This document shows, in pieces, positions 7,103-15,560 of a stretch of DNA of 21,445 nt; the first letter of the stretch is position 1; the number at the start of each line of letters is the position of its first letter. The DNA comes from Cyanobacteria bacterium UBA947 (GTDB lineage Bacteria > Cyanobacteriota > Vampirovibrionia > Gastranaerophilales > Gastranaerophilaceae), in contig DBCX01000045.1 in assembly GCA_002293275.1 (NCBI GenBank), forward strand, positions 9,046-30,490. The letters run 5' to 3'. The notes under the pieces are model-generated. The model searched no databases. It was given only the letters and a program-made list of their open reading frames with translations, and had not been told where the DNA came from. A program made the translations under genes and the position numbers.

Positions 7103-9259
7103 GAATGATTCAAACGAGTTGCGCTCGCGCGTCAGGTTTTTGAGGTCTTCGTACTCTTTCAGCGGGCTGTTTATGCTCTTGACGGATTTTACCGCCGGCG
7201 CCAAATTGATTTTGACCGGTTTGATTTGGGTTTTCGTCTCTTGCGCTACGAATTTTTCCAACCGAACCTGCTGACCTTTTAGCAGCGACTCATCGTTCAT
7301 TTTTGCCGCACTCAATGCGATGAAACCGCCGGATTTTTTGTAGACAGGGTTTTCAGGGAAGACAATCTCGCGCGCAAGCTCGTTGCTGTAATCACCGCGG
7401 GAATGGCCGTGGCCTGCGCCGCTGCGGGTGATGTTCATTTTGATGTCATCGCCGAGTTTTGTGTCCGCACCGCCCATTGAGGTCCAAACATTTGTGTACC
7501 ACTGCGCTTTTTCGGCGTCTGCCGGCTCTTGAAGCGCTTTCAGGTTCGCAAATTCCGCATCATAAGCCTGCGCCAAATCAGCATACTCGGCTTCGTAAGC
7601 CGCGTGGTCGGCCAAATATTTGTCGGTGTCAAAACCTTCCGCGCCGAGCGCTTTTTGAGTATCTTTGAGCACCGATTTTATCACACCGCGCACGCTCATT
7701 TCGTTCTCGTCAATCTCGCCGGCGTTATCTTTGCTCTCGCCTTGCGGGATGTCAAGCTCTGCGTGGTTCATCGTGATATAATACGCGTCGGAAATCTTTT
7801 CACGCAGGGTTTTCAGCTGCGCCTGACCGTTTCCGTCGAGCACATAGGTGCCGTTCTCGTCCATTTTGTAGTTGCTGAAAAGCCGCTGCGCTGCCGTGGA
7901 AAGATTTGACAAATCGGCCATACCGGCTTCCAGAGGCGCGTTTGCGCTGAGTCGTTCGCTGCGCGCCGCGGCATACATCGCGCTGCGCAGGCTTGCAATC
8001 CGGTTGTTGATCTGGCGCTTGTCAGATTGCATCGCGCTGTCATCCACGCGGACAATCCGTTTTTCGCCGGTTTTGAAAGTTTCTTCAATTGCAACATTTT
8101 TTATAGGGATGCTCAATTTTTCGCCTGTTGAGGTCGTAAAATTGGTCAAAGTTGTGAACGGCTGTTGGGTAATTCTGATATTGGCAGATTTTTGCGCCGT
8201 TTTTGCTGCTGCCGCTTGTGCTGCTGTTTTTGCAATCGCGTCTTGTTCGGCTTTTGCAGCTTCCTGCGCTGCTTTTGCCGCCGCCTCTTGTGCTTCTTTT
8301 GCTTGTGCTTCCTGCGCTGCGGCCTTCTCAATTGCCGCCTGCTCCGCTTTTGCTGCTGCCTCAGCCGCTGCCTGCGCCGCCGCTTTTGCTTCTTCAGCCT
8401 TCGCTGCTTCTTGTGCCGCTTTTGCAGCTGCCTCTTGCGCCGCTTTTTGTTCAGCTTTTGCAGCTGCCTCTTGGGCCGCTTTTGCCACAGCTTCCGCGAT
8501 TGCTTTTTCAGCCGCTTCTGCCGCCGCTTTTGCCGCTTCTTCCTGCGCTTTTCTTGCTTCCGATTGAGCCTTTGCTCTTGCTATCGCAGCTTCCTGCGCG
8601 GCTTTTTTCAATTCCTCCGCACGTTGCTGCGCCTCTATTTCTGCTTGTTTGACGCCTTCAAGGAACTTATCGTGGCTTACGCCCATCATTTCCTCAAACT
8701 TGTCAAAAATCTCCTGTTCGGTCACCGATGTTACATCGGTGTACGCCAGCATTTGCTCGATAGCCGCAAAACAGCACGAGCAAACGTAGTTTGAAATATT
8801 GTTCAAAGTCGCGGTGACTTTTTCAATCATGGTTGCGTAGATTTTTTCTTCTGTTGTATCGCCTTGCTCTGACCAATACTCGCCGTTTTCTGCGCTGGGT
8901 TTTGCCTGTTGGAGCTTTGTCAAATCCAGTGCGATACCGCCGAGCGCATCATAGGATTTTTGAAGCTGATCGTAGTCTACAATCCCGTACTTGCTTAAAA
9001 ATTGCATCAAATTAGTCGCCGAAACGTAGTTTTGCGCATTTTCCGGCGCGGCATAAACCTTGTTTGACAAATCAATCAGCGCGAATTGCTCTTTGCCCTC
9101 GGCGTATTCCAGAAGCGACGCCGGTGTGAGCTTGAAATAAACCTCGTTTTCAGCAACCTCGCCGCTGTTTTGGAGAATTTGCTCACGCAATTCATCGTAA
9201 TTAATGTTGAGTTTGGTCGTCAAACTCAATAATTTAATCTGATTGTTTGAAATATCCAT
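7097..9259 (-). CDS. Large protein with long Ala/Lys/Glu/Gln-rich helix, unknown function (720 residues)
   Basis: I do not recognise this family. Three parts are visible. Residues 1-200 form a mixed-composition globular region with an unusual CSCC cluster (160-163). Residues 205-357 are almost pure Ala, Glu, Gln and Lys (repeats such as AKAAQEAA and KAEQAA), predicted to be one continuous helix or coiled coil. Residues 358-720 form a second globular region with GHGHSRGD and many acidic helices. There is no signal peptide or membrane segment. Translation starts at ATG 9259 behind a strong ribosome site (AGGAG, 9 bases upstream). It resembles TolA-like stalks only in composition, so a spacer or scaffold role is inference. 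It overlaps the convergent lptF/G gene by 6 bases. Confidence 0.85.
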   Translation of the reverse strand: MDISNNQIKLLSLTTKLNINYDELREQILQNSGEVAENEVYFKLTPASLLEYAEGKEQFALIDLSNKVYAAPENAQNYVSATNLMQFLSKYGIVDYDQLQKSYDALGGIALDLTKLQQAKPSAENGEYWSEQGDTTEEKIYATMIEKVTATLNNISNYVCSCCFAAIEQMLAYTDVTSVTEQEIFDKFEEMMGVSHDKFLEGVKQAEIEAQQRAEELKKAAQEAAIARAKAQSEARKAQEEAAKAAAEAAEKAIAEAVAKAAQEAAAKAEQKAAQEAAAKAAQEAAKAEEAKAAAQAAAEAAAKAEQAAIEKAAAQEAQAKEAQEAAAKAAQEAAKAEQDAIAKTAAQAAAAKTAQKSANIRITQQPFTTLTNFTTSTGEKLSIPIKNVAIEETFKTGEKRIVRVDDSAMQSDKRQINNRIASLRSAMYAAARSERLSANAPLEAGMADLSNLSTAAQRLFSNYKMDENGTYVLDGNGQAQLKTLREKISDAYYITMNHAELDIPQGESKDNAGEIDENEMSVRGVIKSVLKDTQKALGAEGFDTDKYLADHAAYEAEYADLAQAYDAEFANLKALQEPADAEKAQWYTNVWTSMGGADTKLGDDIKMNITRSGAGHGHSRGDYSNELAREIVFPENPVYKKSGGFIALSAAKMNDESLLKGQQVRLEKFVAQETKTQIKPVKINLAPAVKSVKSINSPLKEYEDLKNLTRERNSFESFL
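8189..8647 (-). repeat. Coding low-complexity tract (Ala/Glu/Gln/Lys codons)
   Basis: About 460 bases made of recurring GCTTTTGC-, GCCGCTTTTGC- and TTGCGCC-like units on the plus strand encode residues 205-357 of the minus-strand protein. Near-identical DNA segments recur (for example GCTTCCTGCGC and GCCGCTTTTGC), so expansion or contraction by slippage is plausible. The bias also creates long open frames on the other strand that are not genes. Confidence 0.85.
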
Positions 9260-9301
9260 ACAGTTACTCCTATTATGTTATTTCTATATACGGACAATAT
9301 A

Positions 9302-9329
9302 TTGCAAAACTTTATTTTTTTTGTATAAT
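9302..9329 (+). promoter_or_regulatory. Promoter of the His-rich protein/permease operon
   Basis: TTGCAA (9302-9307), 16 bases, TATAAT (9324-9329). The expected transcription start is near 9336, giving a leader of about 20 bases that contains the ACGGAG ribosome site (9345-9350) ahead of GTG 9357. TTGCAA is palindromic and could also serve the divergent gene at 9259, whose -10 is not clear. Confidence 0.65.
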
Positions 9330-9356
9330 TGTTTACATAAATTTACGGAGTAAATA

Positions 9357-10451
9357 GTGAAAGTTTCAGGGATAAAAGAATGTTTTTCAAAAGCGGCCGC
9401 CTTCCTTGACAGCCCAAAAGTTGTGGGTGCTCTGGAAAAGCGCGCGCCGTTGATACTGATTGGCGGCGGCGGTACGTTTGCGGCGGTTGATACGATAAAA
9501 AACGCGCCAAAAGAACAAAACGAGCGCAACGCGTATTTTTTGAAAAACACAATTATCACAGCCGCGGCGCTGGCCGGTTCAATGCTTGCGGTGCGCGGGC
9601 TTGCGATAAACGGCCACAGAATATTCAAAGGATTGGTTGAAGACACCGTCCACCACGTTCACAAATGTGCGGACGAGCTGGGTGACGCAGCCCACAAACA
9701 TATCCACAAACACGCGGACGAAGCAGGCGAAGCCGCGCACAAACACGCGCACCACGCCCATAAACACGCAGAACACGCCGAAGATGCCGCGCACAAATGT
9801 GCGCACCACGTGCACGAGCACGGCGAGACCTGCGGCTGCGGACATGACCATGAAGATTTTAAAACAATCCTGAGACTAACTGCGCTTGGCGTACTGCCCG
9901 TTGCAGGCGGAGTTTTAGGCGGTGTGGCCGCGGACAAAATCACCGGGCTTAACTCAAAAAAAACGACTGCCGACAAATTAAAAGAGGGACTTTTCCAATT
10001 CCTCGCAAATATTGCTTTGTGTAACGTAGGTGCGGCTGTTGCGTTGGGTATAGGTAAATTGCTTCACCAACAAGGGCTCATCAAAAAACTTGAAGGCGCG
10101 CCCAAAATGGCGGTTATGCTCGCAGGTGTTGTCGGTGCAGGGGTTATCGGCGGCAGCGCGATAGCAAACCATATCAGCAAAAAAGTTATTAACCCCGCGT
10201 TTGGCGAGGAAAGCAAAGGCAAACTCTACGACGAGCGCAAGCCAGAAGCCCTTGATGTTGCGCTGCATGTTGACGATTTTGCAACCTCGGGTGTTGTTGC
10301 AGGGTTCAAATGGATAGCGCCTATCATCCCGCTTTTCTACTTCATCTCGGGCTACCGCACAGGTATAGGTTATCGTAACGGCCAGCTCTGCACACACGTT
10401 CACCTGCCGCTGCCAAAGAGTATGACGCAATTTGCGCACGGTTCGGGATAA
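9357..10451 (+). CDS. Histidine-rich membrane protein of unknown function (364 residues)
   Basis: I do not recognise the family. Between residues 99 and 165 there are 21 His and 4 Cys, arranged in three imperfect repeats of about 15-18 residues (DELGDAAHKHIHKHA, DEAGEAAHKHAHHAHKHA, EHAEDAAHKCAHHVHEH) and ending in CGCGHDH. This looks like a metal-ion sponge or sensor. Hydrophobic, Gly/Ala-rich stretches flank it (about 30-45, 64-86, 170-192, 212-236, 250-270, 316-334), so it is likely membrane-embedded, with the His-rich part in a soluble loop. Translation starts at GTG 9357 with ACGGAG 6 bases upstream. It leads an operon with an ArsP/DUF318-type permease 9 bases downstream. Metal binding is inferred from composition. 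Confidence 0.85.
   Translation: MKVSGIKECFSKAAAFLDSPKVVGALEKRAPLILIGGGGTFAAVDTIKNAPKEQNERNAYFLKNTIITAAALAGSMLAVRGLAINGHRIFKGLVEDTVHHVHKCADELGDAAHKHIHKHADEAGEAAHKHAHHAHKHAEHAEDAAHKCAHHVHEHGETCGCGHDHEDFKTILRLTALGVLPVAGGVLGGVAADKITGLNSKKTTADKLKEGLFQFLANIALCNVGAAVALGIGKLLHQQGLIKKLEGAPKMAVMLAGVVGAGVIGGSAIANHISKKVINPAFGEESKGKLYDERKPEALDVALHVDDFATSGVVAGFKWIAPIIPLFYFISGYRTGIGYRNGQLCTHVHLPLPKSMTQFAHGSG
9651..9851 (+). repeat. Tandem His-rich coding repeats
   Basis: This segment encodes three imperfect repeats of about 15-18 residues with the core AAHKH/AAHKC, dense in CAC/CAT codons. GCGCACAAA and CACAAACACGCG recur. It includes residues 99-165 of the membrane protein. Confidence 0.85.
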
Positions 10452-10460
10452 TATAGTTGG

Positions 10461-11300
10461 ATGCCGGAATTTATTATTGAAGAAGGAATAGAGGTTTTTG
10501 TCCTTGTTTATGCGGTTCTGTTTGTTGCATCGCTGATTCGCGCACATTTTGATGTGAACAAAATCAAGGATTATATGGGTTACGGGCTGGCTGTTGCGAT
10601 AGGCAGCGTGACACCGTTTTGTTTTTGCGCGGCACTGCCGCTGTTTATCGGGTTTGTTGAGGCCGGAATCCCTGTGCAAATCGCGATGACATTCCTGATT
10701 GCATCCCCTTTGATAAACGAAACCGCCATTGCGCTGCTTATGCTCCACAAAGCCTGGATAACTCTGGCAATCTACGTTTCGGCCGGCGCTATAATCTCAA
10801 TTGCGGGCGGACATTTTTGTAAAAGGTTTAAAATAATGCAAACCGCATCCGCGCCTGTGTGCACATGCGGCAAGTGCGGCTCGGGTAATTGCGCCGCCGG
10901 CATGTCTAAATTCCGCTACGCGCTGCATTATACAAACCAAACCATAAAACAAATCGGCCCCTATATCCTAATCGGGCTGGTGTTTGCCGCGCTTATGCAA
11001 GAATTTATCCCGCAGGAGTTTTTTGTTAAATACCTTGGTGGGCAAAATCCTTTCTCTGTCTTGATCGCCGCAACGGCCGGGATTTTTATCTACGCAGACC
11101 ACGACAGCATTTTGCCAATCGTGCAAACGCTGCTGACAAAAGGGGTTCCGCTCGGCACCGCAATTGTTATTATGATGAGCACAACAACCATCTCGCTGCC
11201 GAAAATAATCGTGCTTAACAAGCTCCTCGGCACAAAATTGATGGCACTGTTTATGCTGTACTTGTTTTTGGCGTTTATTTTGGTGGGGTATATTTTATGA
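10461..11300 (+). CDS. Putative permease, ArsP/DUF318 (PF03773-like) family
   Basis: This 279-residue polytopic membrane protein has the duplicated architecture of the ArsP/DUF318 permeases. The first half carries the diagnostic TPFCFCAALPLFIGFVEAG (Cys 54 and 56), then FLIASPLINETAI. After a soluble loop, the second half (from about residue 163) holds TAGIFIYADHDSILPIV and STTTISLPKII. The central loop contains four Cys in CTCGKCGSGNC (134-144), a probable metal or metalloid site. Characterised ArsP proteins export trivalent organoarsenicals, but many relatives are uncharacterised, so the substrate is open. It sits 9 bases after the His-rich gene and overlaps the next gene as ATGA. The start ATG 10461 has only a weak ribosome site. 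Confidence 0.85.
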   Translation: MPEFIIEEGIEVFVLVYAVLFVASLIRAHFDVNKIKDYMGYGLAVAIGSVTPFCFCAALPLFIGFVEAGIPVQIAMTFLIASPLINETAIALLMLHKAWITLAIYVSAGAIISIAGGHFCKRFKIMQTASAPVCTCGKCGSGNCAAGMSKFRYALHYTNQTIKQIGPYILIGLVFAALMQEFIPQEFFVKYLGGQNPFSVLIAATAGIFIYADHDSILPIVQTLLTKGVPLGTAIVIMMSTTTISLPKIIVLNKLLGTKLMALFMLYLFLAFILVGYIL

Positions 11301-12067
11301 AAAAATGGCTGGTGGTTTTGTTTTTGCTGGCAGCGCCTGCCTGGGCGATAGATATAACGCGCAAAGACGGGATTTATCATATTGTACTCAAAGGCGAAAA
11401 AATCAAAAAACGCATTGAGTTTATTGCATCCGAAAACCTTGTCACAAACCGCGAGGCGCACAAAAAATCCGGTGCGATTTTGACCGTCAACACAGGGTTT
11501 TTTGACCCGAAAAACGAAAAGACGGTCTCTTATATCGTGACCGGCCGCCAAACCGTTGCCGACCCGATTTTGAACGAGAACCTGCTTAAAAACCCCGTTC
11601 TTAACCAAAATATTGATAAAATCCTTAACCGCACGGAGCTGCGCGTGCTTGAATGCCACGACGAATGGAAATATGAAATCGTGCCGCACACCGCTCCGGT
11701 GGATTTTGGCTGTACAATTGTGACCTCAGCGCAGGGCGGGCCGCTGATTTTGCCCGAGCTGCAGCTGGAGGAAGAATTCTTTGTTGTGATGGAAGACGAT
11801 ACGGTTGTGCGCGACAGCGCATCGGTGTTTCGCAAAACAGCGCGCACCATTGCTGCGCTAAAAGACGGCCGGCTGCATATTTTAATAATAACAAACGACA
11901 ACCCGATGGATATATACGAGGTTCAATCGCTTTGCAAAACGCTCGGGTTTGAACGCGCGCTTGCCTTTGACGGCGGCGGCTCAACATCAATGAATTACCG
12001 CAAAAAATACAATGTGGTCTCAGAAGGCGAAGGCAGAAAAGTTAAGTCGTTTTTGATAGTGCGCTGA
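11297..12067 (+). CDS. Secreted phosphodiester glycosidase (NAGPA-domain) family protein
   Basis: This 256-residue protein begins with a clear Sec signal peptide (MKKWLVVLFLLAAPAWA, cut near residue 17) and lacks a lipobox. The mature part has the NAGPA/PF09992 landmarks in order: NTGFFDP (65-71), QGGPLIL (146-152), RTIAAL (183-188), then the DGGGSTSM signature (225-232). The family removes sugars from phosphodiester-linked glycans or acts in exopolysaccharide and cell-wall metabolism, so a periplasmic or surface role is expected. ATG 11297 overlaps the permease stop by four bases. Why it is linked to a permease and a His-rich protein is not known. It ends 12 bases before the end of the convergent peptidase gene. 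Confidence 0.88.
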   Translation: MKKWLVVLFLLAAPAWAIDITRKDGIYHIVLKGEKIKKRIEFIASENLVTNREAHKKSGAILTVNTGFFDPKNEKTVSYIVTGRQTVADPILNENLLKNPVLNQNIDKILNRTELRVLECHDEWKYEIVPHTAPVDFGCTIVTSAQGGPLILPELQLEEEFFVVMEDDTVVRDSASVFRKTARTIAALKDGRLHILIITNDNPMDIYEVQSLCKTLGFERALAFDGGGSTSMNYRKKYNVVSEGEGRKVKSFLIVR

Positions 12068-12079
12068 GGGGCAAATATG

Positions 12080-14686
12080 TCAGATTGCATCGCTCAGTTT
12101 ATCCAAAAATTCGGCGTTGTGTTTGAGCGTGTTTTCGGTCGCGACAATTGAGTAAACCGGTTTGCCGGCAAAAATATAGTTTGCCGCGTTGTAAATATCG
12201 TCGGTCGTTATTGTGTCAATCGTCTCAATAAGTTTGTTGTCAAGCTGTGGCCCGTACGGCGTCTGCGCGCCGAAAATCAGGCTTTCAGTCTTGCCGTATG
12301 CGGTTTCTGTCCCGCCCAGCAGTTTGTTTTTAAGGTTTGTTTTCGCGTTTTGCAGCTCTTCTTCGCTGACTTTTTCAGTTTTGAGCAGGTTGATGTGTTT
12401 GTTGAACCCGTTAATTGCCTTTTGGACGTTATCGTAGCTGACTTCACCCGTGTCGGTGTTTTCGGTCGTTGTTTTTATAAAAAGTTGTATCGCCGTTGTC
12501 GCGTCGTATCTGACACGCTCTGAGCCCACATTGTATGCGAGTTTTTGCTGTTCGCGCAGGTCGCCGAACAATCTTGACGATGGCCCGTCGCCCAAAATAA
12601 TGTTGAGCAGCCGCATTGCGACCTTATCTTTTATATTATCGTTTGTGCGGAATTTGTATGCCTGAATGATTTGCGCCTGCGGTTTTGCGTGAGTGTCGGT
12701 GAGCACCTTTGTTTGCTCAACCGGTGTGAAGTTTTCGTTGAACACATATTTGGGTTCTTTGACCTGTTTCATTGTGCCAATCTCTGCGCAAAGCGGGCGG
12801 AACATCTCTTTTGGCGCCGATATGGCAATTTTTCCCCGCGCGCCCGATATCAGCGCCGCGTGCAAATTGACAACATCTTGCAGCTTCAAACTGTCAAGGT
12901 TTGCTATAATTTCATCCTTGCCTATGCCGGCATACATACCTTTAAAAAGTTCGGAAACCAATTTGTCGGCTGCCGATTTTTCAGTCATCATAAGCATGTT
13001 GCGCATGTTGTTCTTCGCCTTTGTAAATACTTGTTCATCAAACCGCGGCGTGTAAAGGACCTCTTTGAGCGCCTGCATTGCAGAGACGGTATCTGCGCAG
13101 TCAAAATCCACTTCTGCCATAATCCCCTGATCATTCGCGGAAACACTCAGCCCGATTGCGTTTTTGCCAAGCTCTGATTTGAAAAGCGTTTCGTCTTTAG
13201 CTGCGGTCCCCTCGCCTAACATCAGGTTCAAAATTTCGTAGGCCGCCGGGTTTGCCTTGATTGGTGTATCGCATTTAAAGGAAGCGCTGATATATGCGTT
13301 GTTTGTCGGGATTTCGTTCATAATCAATCGGATATTGTTTGGGAATTGATATTCCTTGACGTTTGCGGGGTTGACTACCTGTTTGCCGGTAAAACTCACC
13401 GGCCCGTTTGATTTTGCTGCCGGATGCACGACTGTTACCGCAGCCTTGTTCAAATCCATGTATTTTTTCGCCGCCGTAACAATATCTGCGCCGGTCATGT
13501 TGTTGACAATCTGCTCGTAATTCGCCAGATACTCAAAATCATTATCGAGCAGGCTTTCGCCGATAAGACTGTTGGCAGCCGATGACACTTCAAGTGCTTT
13601 TGAGTAGTCTTTAATTAAATTTTTCTTGATAATCTGCATTTCTTCTGCCGTCGGAGGGTTGATCTGAACGCCGTAAATCTCATCCCAGATGGCTTTTAAG
13701 GCAGCATCGCAGTTTTGTTCCGTTGTTGTCGCCGCTACCAGCAAAGCCCGCCCGTCGGTTGCTTTTGTGCTTATTTTATAATCGCCAACATCAGGCAATG
13801 CGCTGTACTGTTTAAGTCTCCCGCGAATCCTCCCTGCCGGCCCGCTCAAAAGCATATCCAGCGCATCTGTTAAAACCTTTTCCTTGCCGTTGTTATTCGC
13901 CGGCCCGTTGAAACCAATCATAATAGTTGTGCCGGTCGCTTTGTCGCTTTTGATATCCTCGCGAACGGTCTGCTGTATCGGCTTTAACTCTTCCTGATAC
14001 CTTGTCTGCGGTGCTTTGCGAGTTGAGGTGAAATATTTTGACGCAAGCGCAACAGCTTGTTCCGGCGCTACTTCGCCCGTGATGACGGTTGTCATGTTTT
14101 CCGGATAATAATTATTATTGTAATAATCCACCACATCCTCGCGCGTAATATTATTTATGTTCTCAACAGTACCCGCAACCAAATCAGTGGATGTGGATTT
14201 GATTCCGTAAAGATTTTTAATCGTCGTATTCTCGGCAATTGCACGCGGGTTTGACAAAATCATGTTAATCTCGGAAGATACAATCCCTTTCTCCTTGTCA
14301 AGCTTCTCTTGCGTAAACAGCGGTGATTCAAGCATTGATGCGTGCATTTTCACCTGGTTTTCAAAATCGGTTTCGTTCAAAAGATTAGAGCTTATGTAGT
14401 AATCGGTTTTTGCAAAATCGGTGCTGGCGTTTGTATCGGCGCCCATTTTGTCAACCCGTTGGAAAAAATCACCGTTTTCAAGCCCTTTTGAACCGTTAAA
14501 AAGATTGTGCTCAATGTAATGGCTTATCCCGCGCACCCTGTCAGACTCGTTCATTGAGCCGGAATTGACATAGGTCTTTACGACGGTCGGGCCTTCTTTT
14601 GGCACAACAACCACGCGCTGACCGTTCGGCAGCGTGTAAAAATTTGCTTGCAGACCATAGGGCATATTTACCGCACTAACTTTCAT
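12080..14686 (-). CDS. M16-family (insulinase/PqqL-like) zinc peptidase, two-domain
   Basis: This is an 868-residue metallopeptidase made of two M16B units in tandem. The inverted zinc motif HxxEH is intact as HYIEH (about residues 56-60), and the third ligand is the Glu in GIVSSEINMI (about 139). The second unit (about 425-868) lacks HxxEH. It ends with the conserved GPSSRLFGDLREQQKLAYNV region, whose Arg/Tyr bind substrate. There is no signal peptide. I chose ATG 14686; the frame is open to a TTG at 14710. No Shine-Dalgarno sequence is seen, and a TATAAT ends only 3 bases before the ATG, so the true start is uncertain. It lies 37 bases after proC on the same strand. Confidence 0.9.
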   Translation of the reverse strand: MKVSAVNMPYGLQANFYTLPNGQRVVVVPKEGPTVVKTYVNSGSMNESDRVRGISHYIEHNLFNGSKGLENGDFFQRVDKMGADTNASTDFAKTDYYISSNLLNETDFENQVKMHASMLESPLFTQEKLDKEKGIVSSEINMILSNPRAIAENTTIKNLYGIKSTSTDLVAGTVENINNITREDVVDYYNNNYYPENMTTVITGEVAPEQAVALASKYFTSTRKAPQTRYQEELKPIQQTVREDIKSDKATGTTIMIGFNGPANNNGKEKVLTDALDMLLSGPAGRIRGRLKQYSALPDVGDYKISTKATDGRALLVAATTTEQNCDAALKAIWDEIYGVQINPPTAEEMQIIKKNLIKDYSKALEVSSAANSLIGESLLDNDFEYLANYEQIVNNMTGADIVTAAKKYMDLNKAAVTVVHPAAKSNGPVSFTGKQVVNPANVKEYQFPNNIRLIMNEIPTNNAYISASFKCDTPIKANPAAYEILNLMLGEGTAAKDETLFKSELGKNAIGLSVSANDQGIMAEVDFDCADTVSAMQALKEVLYTPRFDEQVFTKAKNNMRNMLMMTEKSAADKLVSELFKGMYAGIGKDEIIANLDSLKLQDVVNLHAALISGARGKIAISAPKEMFRPLCAEIGTMKQVKEPKYVFNENFTPVEQTKVLTDTHAKPQAQIIQAYKFRTNDNIKDKVAMRLLNIILGDGPSSRLFGDLREQQKLAYNVGSERVRYDATTAIQLFIKTTTENTDTGEVSYDNVQKAINGFNKHINLLKTEKVSEEELQNAKTNLKNKLLGGTETAYGKTESLIFGAQTPYGPQLDNKLIETIDTITTDDIYNAANYIFAGKPVYSIVATENTLKHNAEFLDKLSDAI

Positions 14687-14723
14687 ATAATTATAAAAAC
14701 ATAAAAACAAAAATTATTGCTAG

Positions 14724-15506
14724 TCAACCCAGTTCGCCGGATTTTTTTGCGGTCGCTGCAATAACATCGTAAAAAAGCTTGTTGCTGCGGCCGTTCATCA
14801 CCTGGATGCCCTCAAACGTACACCCGCCTTTGGTTGCAACGTTGTCAATGAGGGTTTGGACGGGCAGCTCGCCGAGTGTAACCATTTTAGCCGCGCCGCG
14901 CGCGGTCTGTGCCGCAAGCAGCAGCGATTTTTCGTAATCCAGCCCCAATTTTTCACCGGCACGCGCAATATCTTCAATAACTTTGTAGAAAAACGCCGGT
15001 CCCGAGCCGGATATCGCCGTCAAAACATCCATCTGCGCCTCGTCAATTTCAATAACCCGGCCGATGCTTGAAAGCAGGTTTGTCACAAAATCCGCATCGT
15101 CGCCCGTTGCGCCAACGCCTCGGGTAAACCCGCTCATCCCCTCCATCACCAGCGCCGGGGTGTTTGGCATCACACGGATTGAGCGCGCGGGTAAATTTTC
15201 GGTTTTTATTCCCGCAGCAATTGACACAACAAGTTTATCACCTGTTATTACGTCGCGGATTTCGTCCAGAACCTGCATAACGTAATGGGGTTTTACCGCC
15301 AAAAAAATCACATCGCTTTGCGCCGCAAGTTCACGGTTATCACACCCGACATCAATCCCGAGCCTTTCACCGGCAAGGCTTGCAGCCGCGGCGGTTGCCT
15401 CGGAACCTTTAATATCGTCCACATACGCAAACCCAGATGTAATAATTCCCTTGATAATCGCCCCGGCCATCTTGCCGCATCCGATAAAACCGATTTTTAT
15501 GTTCAT
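14724..15506 (-). CDS. proC: Pyrroline-5-carboxylate reductase
   Basis: This enzyme catalyses the last step of proline synthesis, NAD(P)H-dependent reduction of pyrroline-5-carboxylate. The N-terminal Rossmann motif is IGFIGCGKMAGAI. FLAVKPHYV and RVMPNTPALVMEG follow, then the C-terminal signature SGSGPAFFY, and later VATKGGCTFEGI. I chose ATG 15506 (260 residues) because GAGGTG lies 6 bases upstream; the in-frame GTG at 15515 overlaps that ribosome site. A minus-strand TATAAT (15527-15532) supplies the -10, interleaved with the -10 of the divergent rpmH promoter. The peptidase gene follows on the same strand. Confidence 0.95.
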   Translation of the reverse strand: MNIKIGFIGCGKMAGAIIKGIITSGFAYVDDIKGSEATAAAASLAGERLGIDVGCDNRELAAQSDVIFLAVKPHYVMQVLDEIRDVITGDKLVVSIAAGIKTENLPARSIRVMPNTPALVMEGMSGFTRGVGATGDDADFVTNLLSSIGRVIEIDEAQMDVLTAISGSGPAFFYKVIEDIARAGEKLGLDYEKSLLLAAQTARGAAKMVTLGELPVQTLIDNVATKGGCTFEGIQVMNGRSNKLFYDVIAATAKKSGELG

Positions 15507-15508
15507 GT

Positions 15509-15536
15509 TTGACACCTCATATTTTCATTATATAAT
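15509..15536 (+). promoter_or_regulatory. rpmH promoter, full consensus
   Basis: TTGACA (15509-15514), 16 bases, TATAAT (15531-15536): both hexamers match the sigma-70 consensus. Transcription should start near 15543, leaving a leader of about 18 bases with AAAAGGGA as ribosome site. The -35 sits just upstream of the proC start codon on the other strand, and the two opposing -10 boxes overlap by two bases, so the promoters probably compete. Confidence 0.85.
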
Positions 15537-15560
15537 AAAAAGAAAAAAGGGAATATAGCA

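Noticed and set aside
7872..8794. Long plus-strand open frames (up to 231 residues; Ala-, Cys-, Leu- or Phe-rich) opposite the 720-residue protein
   Set aside because: They are by-products of the Ala/Glu/Gln/Lys codon repeat on the other strand. They have monotonous composition, no ribosome sites and no domain-like sequence.
9578..10748. Minus-strand open frames opposite the His-rich and permease genes
   Set aside because: Composition follows the His-codon repeats. They have no ribosome sites, and both overlapped genes are well supported on the plus strand.
15507..15560. Replication origin next to rpmH
   Set aside because: rpmH-rnpA is often near oriC, but this 54-base gap has no DnaA-box cluster and is filled by two promoters; dnaA is not present.
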